A stretch of 7,901 nucleotides of DNA from JBFXAN01 sp050184225 (lineage in GTDB: Bacteria; Chloroflexota; Dehalococcoidia; CAUJGQ01): positions 1-7,901 of the forward strand of contig JBFXAN010000238.1 of the NCBI GenBank assembly GCA_050184225.1, given 5' to 3'. How positions within the stretch are numbered: the stretch's first letter is position 1; each line of letters begins with the position of its first letter. Below are positions 1 through 5,597 of the stretch, in pieces. Both the position numbers and the translations under genes were made by a program. Under the pieces are notes generated by a model that was not told the origin of the DNA, searched no databases, and worked only from the letters and a program-made list of their open reading frames with translations.

Positions 1-193
1 TGGTATCCAGGAGGCGGATTCGGCACAGCCCCAAGACCCGCATGGATTCTGAGGGCTTGACAGACACCCTCTCCGCCATGCACCCCCATGCCGCCGTTCT
101 CCCAGGGGCGCCCGCCCCCCGTACGTGCCTCAGCCTCCCAGTCGCATGAACTGATCGGATAGTTCCGACCAGTTCAGGTCAAACCGACGATCG
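1..193. other. Non-coding flank, no recognisable gene
   Basis: Apart from the hairpin at 149-174 I see nothing identifiable here. The stretch is GC-rich, with C-runs around 81-120 and a short palindrome (GGGCGCCC) near 105. The minus strand is open from an ATG near 90 to the window edge, but it has no convincing ribosome binding site and resembles no family I know, so I do not call it a gene. Confidence 0.4.
149..174 (-). terminator. Hairpin downstream of hemC, possible terminator
   Basis: Arms 149-159 and 164-174 form an 11-position inverted repeat around the 4-base loop TAGT, starting 20 bases past the hemC stop codon. The only plus-strand mismatch (A154 against C169) becomes a U-G wobble in minus-strand RNA, so the stem is complete only in the hemC transcript. 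This strand bias supports a role at the 3' end of that mRNA. No U-tract follows, so it is not a canonical intrinsic terminator and may instead protect the 3' end. Confidence 0.5.
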
Positions 194-1174
194 TCAGTCC
201 ACGAAACGGCCTTCCTCGATAATCAACCTCGCCCCGAGCGCGTTCAACCGCCGTCCGACCCGAGAACCGAGATCGGTCGGCGGCAGGTTTTCAGTCGAAT
301 CGACCACCTCGATCAAGCTCCCCCCGTCGGGCGAGATGACGGCGCCTTTGAGATGCAGGCGGCCGCCCGCAATCCGTGCCAAGCCCCCGATTGGCGCGTC
401 GCAATGCCCATTGAGCTCGCGCAGCATCGCACGTTCGGCCTGCCAGCACCACATCGTCTCGCGGTGATTGATCTCGGCGAGCATCCGGCCCAGGGCCGCG
501 TTCGCGGTCGGGTACTCGACGACGACAACGCCCTGACCAACTGCCGGACACATGTCGCTATCAGGAAAGACGTATGAAATCCGATCGCTGCAGCCGATTC
601 GCGCGAGGCCATTGCTGGCCAGGACCAGCGCATCCGGGATGGGGGTGCGCCCGCCATAGTTGAACTCCATCGGGGTATCCCCGTCGAGCCTCGCGAGTCT
701 CAGATCGCCAGACCCTCGGTAAGCCACGACCTCGCTTTGAGGAAACATTCGCCGGAGGAACGCACGGCGACGGATCGACGATGTCCCGATCACGGCCGGC
801 GGCGAAGCCGGGTCGAAGGTCTTACCGACCTTCAACACCAGCGCATCACTCGGGTCTTCGCGCGCCAGGCAGGCGCCAATTGCAAACGTGGCGTCGCTGT
901 AGTACTCGTCGTTGCCAGGCAGATCCTTCAGAGAGTGCATCGCCATATCGGCCTCGCCGCTCAGCATCATGTCGCGCATGTCCTGAATGAACGCGCCCCC
1001 TTTGCCGCCCAGCGCACCCAATCTGCTCTTGGTGTCCAGGTCCGCAGAGGCAGGCCGGGTGACAAGTTCGAAGCGATGCTCCGGATAGCGCGCGGCGAGC
1101 GCAGCGCGTACCGCCTCGCTCTGCGCAACGGCCATCTGGCTGGCTCTGGTTCCGATCCTGAATGTCGCTGACAT
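194..1174 (-). CDS. hemC: Hydroxymethylbilane synthase (porphobilinogen deaminase)
   Basis: HemC condenses four porphobilinogen units into hydroxymethylbilane for tetrapyrrole synthesis in the cytosol. The 326-residue product is near the usual family length (about 310). It opens with the RIGTRAS motif (6-12). It keeps the catalytic aspartate D84 in HSLKD, the GTSSIRRR arginine cluster (130-137), both arginines of the substrate loop (R153 and R159 in RGSGDLRL), the PAVGQG motif (210-215) and the cofactor-binding cysteine C258 in GHCDAPI. The loop is unusual: most HemCs read RGNVxTRL. About ten extra residues follow it (165-178), and the usual GGC around the cofactor cysteine is GHC. The start is supported by AAGGA (1183-1187, minus strand) eight bases upstream. 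The gene is divergent from a degradative operon and has no other haem gene beside it, so it may be a second, specialised hemC copy. The family assignment is firm; the paralogue role is inferred. Confidence 0.92.
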   Translation of the reverse strand: MSATFRIGTRASQMAVAQSEAVRAALAARYPEHRFELVTRPASADLDTKSRLGALGGKGGAFIQDMRDMMLSGEADMAMHSLKDLPGNDEYYSDATFAIGACLAREDPSDALVLKVGKTFDPASPPAVIGTSSIRRRAFLRRMFPQSEVVAYRGSGDLRLARLDGDTPMEFNYGGRTPIPDALVLASNGLARIGCSDRISYVFPDSDMCPAVGQGVVVVEYPTANAALGRMLAEINHRETMWCWQAERAMLRELNGHCDAPIGGLARIAGGRLHLKGAVISPDGGSLIEVVDSTENLPPTDLGSRVGRRLNALGARLIIEEGRFVD

Positions 1175-1289
1175 GCCGTGAGTCCTTGATCGCCGAAGTG
1201 CCGCATTGTCGCCGATCCCGGGCGACTTCCCGCCGAACTTAGCCTGACGTGAGCACAGCGATCGGGCCCCTTTGACCGCCTGCCGGCTA

Positions 1290-1318
1290 AGTATACGCCG
1301 ATTGACACAGGCTTGAAT
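1290..1318 (-). promoter_or_regulatory. Weak candidate hemC promoter
   Basis: The minus strand carries TATACT at 1295-1290 (five of six matches to a -10 box), with only a poor -35 (TTCAAG at 1317-1312, spacer 16). It would overlap the opposite-strand promoter of the catabolic operon, which would couple the two transcripts. This is a pattern match only. Confidence 0.3.
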
Positions 1319-1334
1319 GCCCTATTACTATAAC
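1302..1334 (+). promoter_or_regulatory. Sigma70-like promoter of the catabolic operon
   Basis: A perfect TTGACA lies at 1302-1307. It is followed by TACTAT at 1326-1331 (spacer 18), or by the better-matching but more distant TATAAC at 1329-1334. This is an AT-rich patch in otherwise GC-rich DNA. Transcription would begin near 1338 and leave a leader of about 100 bases before the Rieske start. No other plus-strand promoter of this quality is visible upstream of the operon. Confidence 0.55.
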
Positions 1335-1339
1335 ATTGA

Positions 1340-1373
1340 GCATTCCGACTTCGCCTGCCGCGAATCGGGATGC
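1340..1373 (+). promoter_or_regulatory. Strong hairpin / inverted repeat at the transcript start
   Basis: The arms 1340-1348 plus 1350-1354 pair with 1360-1364 plus 1365-1373 around the loop CTGCC. This gives 14 pairs with one bulged base (C1349) and one T1344-G1369 pair, which is a wobble in plus-strand RNA. It begins at the predicted transcription start. It could be an operator for a dimeric repressor, or a 5' leader structure that stabilises or attenuates the mRNA. No U-tract follows it. Confidence 0.55.
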
Positions 1374-1382
1374 AAGCCGCCA

Positions 1383-1409
1383 CTCGACAGTCGGTGACCT
1401 CGACGTCGG
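1383..1409 (+). repeat. Short direct repeat in the operon leader
   Basis: CTCGACAGTCGG (1383-1394) is repeated as CTCGACGTCGG (1399-1409) with a 16-base period. Each copy contains a small palindrome (CGACAGTCG and CGACGTCG). Two similar palindromes about one and a half helical turns apart could be regulator sites, but the repeats are short and GC-rich, so chance is possible. Confidence 0.3.
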
Positions 1410-1440
1410 CAGCCGTATCCAATGCAAAGGAGTCCCAACG

Positions 1441-2690
1441 ATGGACGACATTCTCCTCTCAGATCTACCGATGGGTCGTGGGTTCAAAGCGCCCTACCAT
1501 CAAGTCACGTTTCCCGTGACGCTCGATCCGAACGATGCCTTCCGCTTCGGCCCCAAGGAGTCTTCGCCGGTCGGAACGGGCTACGACGCGATCCTGAAGC
1601 CATATGACGAAGCAACCCACATGCCGGGCTATATGTACTGGCATCCGGATGTGCTTCGCACCGAGGTCGAAACCTTCTTCATGAAGGAATGGCTCATGGT
1701 GGCCCGACGTGAGCAGATCGAAGAGGTCGGCGACTATTTCTCGACACGGATCGTTGGCGAACCGCTCATCATTGCGCGCAACAAGCAGAACGAGCTGCAC
1801 GCCTTCTACAACCGGTGCGCACATCGTGGCGTTGCCATGGTCAATGACTGTGGCAACAAGCGGAACTTCTCCTGCCCTTATCACGCATGGACCTACGATC
1901 TGGACGGCGACTGATCAGTGCGCCTCACATGCGCCAGATCAAGGATTTCGATCTCGAAACGGTTCGTCTGAAGCCCATCGCTTTGCGTGAGTGGGCCGGC
2001 TGGGTGTTCATCAACTTCAGCGATGCGCCGCCTTCTTTCGACGACTTCATTTCCGACTTCGCCGAAGATTTCAATTTTCTGCAGCAAGAGCGGCTCCGTG
2101 TCGGCGAGATCATCGACCTCACGATCGAGTGCAACTGGAAGTTCATGCTGGAGAACCTGGTCGACAACTACCACACGCCGATCATTCACCGAAACACGAT
2201 TGGCCGCAGCGTCAGCACTGGCGATCGATACACTGGAAACCGCGGAGGAAAGGGAGCCTTCACCGGGTTCTATTCCGCGAAAACCATGACGCGGGACGAA
2301 AAAACACGGTTCCGCACCATGCCATGGCTTGCTGACCGAGGTGACACCATGGGCTGTTCGGGCCATCTCGTTCCCAATGTCCATCTGTTCGGGCGATCCG
2401 ATCACGTTCACGTCCACGTGATCTGGCCGACCCATCCAACGAAGATGCGACTTCTCTGTTACCAGTTGTTCCCCGACGAGTTCTTTGCCGATCCGGACTT
2501 TGCCGCGAAGGTCAAGGACTACACGCTGTACAACACCGAGGTCCTGTTCGAGGATACGGCGATGATCGATTCTCTCCAGAACGCCACCTACTCCCCGCGC
2601 TTCGAGCCGGGTCGGTTCTCCGAGAAGGAAAAGGGTGTCTACAACGTGATCAACGAAACGCTGGCGCACACTTTTCTCAACCGCGAATGA
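1441..2690 (+). pseudogene. Rieske ring-hydroxylating oxygenase alpha subunit, one frameshift
   Basis: Rieske oxygenase alpha subunits use a 2Fe-2S centre and a mononuclear iron to hydroxylate aromatic rings. Frame 1 reads from ATG 1441 to TGA 1912-1914 and contains the cluster motif C126-x-H128 with C145-x-x-H148. The protein continues in another frame, re-reading base 1908, to TGA 2688-2690. That half carries the iron-site motif ECNWKFMLENLVDNYH with D242, H245 and H250, and a likely third ligand D372. The joined protein is 416 residues, a normal length. One missing base explains the break: GGC-CGA, giving G-R-L-I-S, has become GGCGA at 1906-1910. The gap falls just after the Rieske domain, so neither fragment can work alone. 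It leads the operon with a strong ribosome binding site. A sequencing error in a CC run is a real alternative. No reductase gene is nearby, and the substrate is unknown. Confidence 0.88.
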
Positions 2691-2691
2691 G

Positions 2692-2706
2692 TAGCCGCTT
2701 CGGCTA
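2692..2706 (+). other. Small intercistronic hairpin
   Basis: TAGCCG and CGGCTA form a perfect 6-pair stem with a 3-base loop, in the 22-base gap between the Rieske stop and the hydrolase start. It sits where a ribosome binding site for the next gene would be expected, and none is obvious there. It may tune the hydrolase's translation or protect the mRNA. Confidence 0.4.
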
Positions 2707-2712
2707 ACGTCC

Positions 2713-3648
2713 ATGAAAGAACACGCAGATGCGGCCGGCAAAGCCGTTCCCGATCTGGACACCAAGTACGACAACCTCCGCGAGGTCGATGCCGACTCAG
2801 TCGCCCGATATCGAGACACATGGGCGCGTTCGAGTGAGGCGACACGAAGCGCGCTCAGGACCGTCGAGAACATTCCCTACGGTCCCGAAGCCAGGCATCG
2901 CTACGATCTCTTTCTGCCCCTGGTCGCCGCGCCCTGTCCCGTTGTGGCCTACATCCACGGCGGATACTGGCGTGGTGGCGACAAGTCCGATGCATCGTAC
3001 GTTGCCCAGCCGCTTGTGGCGGCTGGCTTAATCTGTGTCGTCACCAACTATAGGCTCGCACCCGGCGCGTTGATCGAACAGCAAGTCGATGATTGCCGCA
3101 AGGCGCTGGCGCACGTCGAATCGACCATCGAGCGCTGGGGCGGAAACAGAAACGCGATCCACTTGATCGGCCATTCCGCGGGCGCTCACCTCGCAGCAAT
3201 GATGTTTCACACGTCGACCGGGCGCTCGGGCGAATCCCACGCGCTCCGTCACGGTTGTCGATCCGCAGCCTTGGCAAGCGGAATCTTCGACCTGAAGCCA
3301 CTCATCAGAACGTTCCTCAACGAAGATCTGTCGCTCACCCCGCAGAGCACCTCCGCGATCAGTCCCGCACAGCTCCCGGTCGACCCCAAGGCAGAGGTAC
3401 CGATACTCGTGGGTGATCGCGAGGGCGCTGAATACTTGAGGCAATCCACCATCTGCAGAGATAGCGTGCTGCACAGCGGCGGGCGCGCCGAGCTTCACGT
3501 CCTCGATGGCGAGGACCACTTTTCGATTCGGACCCGCAGCGATGAATCGATTGCACCGGTGTTCGCTCTGGCGCTTGAATTTTTCGGAACCCGGTTGACA
3601 CGTTCCAATCACTTTGAGGAGGCTTCCGGCAATGTCGGCTTCGAATGA
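2713..3648 (+). CDS. Alpha/beta hydrolase, kynurenine formamidase-like
   Basis: This 311-residue soluble alpha/beta hydrolase has the oxyanion motif HGGYW (82-86) followed by RGGDKSD, and the nucleophile elbow GHSAG with S155. Its acid is D235 in VGDREGAEYLRQS and its base is H269 in DHFSI. HGGYW together with a (D)xxEYxRQS segment is typical of arylformamidases, which cleave N-formyl groups from arylamines. The gene sits between a ring hydroxylase and a dihydroxypyridine dioxygenase whose known product is N-formylmaleamate, so the natural inference is a deformylase (the NicD role) or amidase. NicD itself is also an alpha/beta hydrolase, but the motifs here look more like kynurenine formamidase. 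The start ATG lacks a clear ribosome binding site. The 3' end overlaps the next gene by 17 bases, implying coupled translation. The fold and triad are firm; the substrate is inferred. Confidence 0.8.
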   Translation: MKEHADAAGKAVPDLDTKYDNLREVDADSVARYRDTWARSSEATRSALRTVENIPYGPEARHRYDLFLPLVAAPCPVVAYIHGGYWRGGDKSDASYVAQPLVAAGLICVVTNYRLAPGALIEQQVDDCRKALAHVESTIERWGGNRNAIHLIGHSAGAHLAAMMFHTSTGRSGESHALRHGCRSAALASGIFDLKPLIRTFLNEDLSLTPQSTSAISPAQLPVDPKAEVPILVGDREGAEYLRQSTICRDSVLHSGGRAELHVLDGEDHFSIRTRSDESIAPVFALALEFFGTRLTRSNHFEEASGNVGFE

Positions 3649-4669
3649 ACTCATCGAACTATTCAGTGACGTCCTGGAGCTTTGCAACCTGCGGGCGGGC
3701 GAGCAGTTCGCGGTACTAACCGAGAACAGCGCAAGGCAGGACTGCGCCGACGCCTACCTCGAAGCAGCCAGCAAGCGGGGGTGCCAAGGCTTCCAGCTGA
3801 ACGTGCGATCGACGCGGGCTTCGTCCACGTCGTACCGCAAGATGACCGGGCTCGCGGGCAATGAATGTGCGCAGACGGCTCTGAAGAACGTCGACCTCCT
3901 GATCGATCTGGTCGGACTCCTGTGGTCGAGGGAACAGGCCGTGCTCCAGAGCAACGGCACCCGGATCCTGCTCTCGCGGGAGCCCGCGGAGATCATTCGT
4001 CGAATGTTCCCGACTCGGGACCTGCGCTCTCGGGTCGAACGAGCTGCCGAACTGCTTTCCCCGGCCAAAGAACTAAGAATCACCTCTGCCGCGGGAACCG
4101 ATGTCACCTATCGACTGGGCCGCTTTCCAGTCGTCGTCCAGTACGGATTCACGGACACTCGAGGTCGCTGGGACAATCTGTCAGCCGGAGGCTTTCTCTA
4201 CACAGGGGCTTGGGAAGACGGCGTCAACGGGGTCGTCACGATTGACACCGGCGACATCCTATTTCCGTTCAAGCGCTACGTCGGCAGTCCGATCCGCCTC
4301 GAGATCCAACAAGGCAGGATAACCCGCATCGATGGCATCGGAGTCGACGCCGAGCTGATGCGGAGCTATCTCCATCGATTCTGCGACCCCCGTGCCTATG
4401 CGATCTCGCATATCGGTTGGGGGATGGACCCGAAAGGTCGATGGGAATTCATGGGGACTGACCCGCTCGGCCTCATGTCAGGCGGTGTGGACGGCCGCTC
4501 GTTCGCCGGAAATGTGCTCTTCTCGACGGGGCCCAATCTGGAACTCGGCGGGGAGAACGATACCGCCTGCCACCTCGATATTCCACTTCGCGCATGCACA
4601 GTAACGCTCGATGGGCTTCGGGTCATCGAGTCTGGAAATCTGCTCGAGCCGTTGAAACAACCCGGCTGA
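3632..4669 (+). CDS. nicX: 2,5-dihydroxypyridine 5,6-dioxygenase (NicX family)
   Basis: NicX is an Fe(II) dioxygenase of the aminopeptidase-T (M29-like) fold that opens 2,5-dihydroxypyridine to N-formylmaleamate in aerobic nicotinate degradation. The 345-residue product has the family's length and its signature motifs. These are SHIGWG with H260, the segment GNVLFSTGPN, and CHLDIPLR with H314 and D316. The three residues match, with a shift of four or five, the iron ligands reported for Pseudomonas putida NicX (H265, H318, D320). I chose the ATG at 3632 because GAGGAGG (3616-3622) lies nine bases upstream; an earlier TTG at 3614 has nothing to support it. The start lies inside the end of the hydrolase gene. 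The gene appears intact. The exact substrate may be a substituted dihydroxypyridine, given the downstream genes. Family assignment is strong; orthology to NicX itself is likely but untested. Confidence 0.85.
   Translation: MSASNELIELFSDVLELCNLRAGEQFAVLTENSARQDCADAYLEAASKRGCQGFQLNVRSTRASSTSYRKMTGLAGNECAQTALKNVDLLIDLVGLLWSREQAVLQSNGTRILLSREPAEIIRRMFPTRDLRSRVERAAELLSPAKELRITSAAGTDVTYRLGRFPVVVQYGFTDTRGRWDNLSAGGFLYTGAWEDGVNGVVTIDTGDILFPFKRYVGSPIRLEIQQGRITRIDGIGVDAELMRSYLHRFCDPRAYAISHIGWGMDPKGRWEFMGTDPLGLMSGGVDGRSFAGNVLFSTGPNLELGGENDTACHLDIPLRACTVTLDGLRVIESGNLLEPLKQPG
4647..4667 (+). other. Hairpin at the nicX stop codon
   Basis: AGCC-GTTG pairs with CAAC-GGCT around an AAA loop, giving eight pairs with a 2-base bulge at 4662-4663. 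It ends on the first base of the nicX stop codon. No U-tract follows, so it is probably not a terminator. It lies at the boundary between the moderate-GC and high-GC halves of the operon and could separate mRNA segments by stability. Confidence 0.35.
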
Positions 4670-4719
4670 ATCGCAGGCAGGCAGCAGCGCAGCAGTCCAA
4701 AGAAGAAGCGAGCCATCGA

Positions 4720-5589
4720 ATGACTAACCCAGAGGGCATGAAAGCCCGCCTGCAGCTGAAGGCCCCCGTGCTAGCGCCGGGCGTCTATGACGCGATGACG
4801 GCGCTGATCGCGGAGCAGGCCGGATTCGAAGCAGTCTATCTCTCCGGCGCGTCCGTCGCCTACAACCACTTCGGCCGGTCCGATGTCGGGCTGACGACCC
4901 AGAGCGAGGCCGCCGAGGTGCTGGCGCGTATCACCGACCGCATCGGCATTCCAGTCATCGCGGACCTCGACACCGGCTTCGGCAATGCGCTGAACACTCG
5001 GCGGGCGGTGCGCGAGTTCGAGCGCGCCGGCGCGGCGATGCTGCAGATCGAGGATCAGACATTTCCGAAGCGCTGCGGTCACCTGGAGAATAAGTCGCTG
5101 GTGTCTGCCGCGGAGATGTGCGGCAAGCTTCGTGCAGCACTCGATGCGCGCACCCGCGACGCGACATTGGTCCTGGCCCGCACCGACGCGGTCGCTGTCG
5201 AAGGGTGGGACGCGGCGATCGAGCGGGCCGAGGCGTATCTGGACTGCGGCGTCGACGCGCTGTTCATCGAGGCGGTTCGCTCCGTTGATCAGATGCACCA
5301 GGTCTGCCAACGGTTCGCCAGCCGGATCCCGCTACTCGCCAACATGGTCGAAGGCGGCAAGACTCCGATCCAGGGCGCCGATGAGCTGGGGCGCATCGGG
5401 TTCCGGATCGTGATCTTTCCGGGCGGCACGACCCGCTTCATCGCCCGGCAGCTGCAGGAGTACTACGGGTCGCTGAAGGTCCACGGTACCACGCAGCCGA
5501 TGCGCGACTCGATGCTTGATTTCGACCAGCTCAACGATCTGATCGGGACGCCGGGCCTGCTGGCGCTCGGAAAGCGCTACGCGGGCTGA
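4720..5589 (+). CDS. Isocitrate lyase/PEP mutase-family lyase (2-alkylmalate lyase-like)
   Basis: The 289-residue protein belongs to the isocitrate lyase/PEP mutase superfamily, TIM-barrel enzymes that cleave or form C-C bonds next to a carboxylate using Mg2+. It has PGVYDAM (20-26), the metal-site segment DLDTGFGN (82-89), EDQ (111-113), the lyase-type loop KRCGH (117-121) with its catalytic cysteine C119, and ARTD (153-156). KRCGH points to a lyase (methylisocitrate, 2,3-dimethylmalate or related) and not to a mutase or phosphonate enzyme. Next to a LeuCD-type hydratase, a 2-alkylmalate lyase releasing pyruvate or another 2-oxoacid is the best inference; methylisocitrate lyase or oxaloacetate decarboxylase are alternatives. 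The ATG at 4720 is preferred, with only a weak AAGAAGAAG ahead; 4738 is a second choice. The gene is intact, clearly richer in GC than the genes before it, and ends eight bases before the next start. Confidence 0.8.
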   Translation: MTNPEGMKARLQLKAPVLAPGVYDAMTALIAEQAGFEAVYLSGASVAYNHFGRSDVGLTTQSEAAEVLARITDRIGIPVIADLDTGFGNALNTRRAVREFERAGAAMLQIEDQTFPKRCGHLENKSLVSAAEMCGKLRAALDARTRDATLVLARTDAVAVEGWDAAIERAEAYLDCGVDALFIEAVRSVDQMHQVCQRFASRIPLLANMVEGGKTPIQGADELGRIGFRIVIFPGGTTRFIARQLQEYYGSLKVHGTTQPMRDSMLDFDQLNDLIGTPGLLALGKRYAG

Positions 5590-5597
5590 GCAACGCC

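Larger units (their letters stand above)
1175..1440. other. Divergent intergenic control region
   Basis: This 266-base gap separates the divergent hemC and Rieske genes. Besides the promoters, the large hairpin and the direct repeat listed separately, it holds a 6-base inverted repeat (GTCGCC 1208-1213, GGCGAC 1221-1226) in the hemC leader. It also holds the AAAGGAG ribosome binding site (1426-1432), eight bases before the Rieske ATG. An upstream in-frame ATG at 1336 falls at the predicted transcription start and has no ribosome binding site, so I reject it as the start. Confidence 0.6.

Noticed and set aside
57..85. TTGACA at 57-62 as a promoter
   Set aside because: No acceptable -10 box follows at 16-18 bases, and there is no plus-strand gene for it to serve.
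1336..1440. Upstream ATG at 1336 as the Rieske start
   Set aside because: It overlaps the predicted transcription start and the big hairpin, has no ribosome binding site, and its residues do not resemble the family. ATG 1441 has AAAGGAG eight bases upstream.
1906..1914. Programmed frameshift in the Rieske gene
   Set aside because: There is no slippery heptamer and no obvious downstream pseudoknot, and Rieske alpha subunits are not known to use frameshifting. A lost base is simpler.
1893..2873. Long minus-strand open frame of 326 codons opposite the Rieske gene
   Set aside because: It is the antisense of a gene with clear Rieske and iron-site motifs. It has no recognisable motif and overlaps two plus-strand genes; GC-rich coding DNA often leaves such antisense frames.
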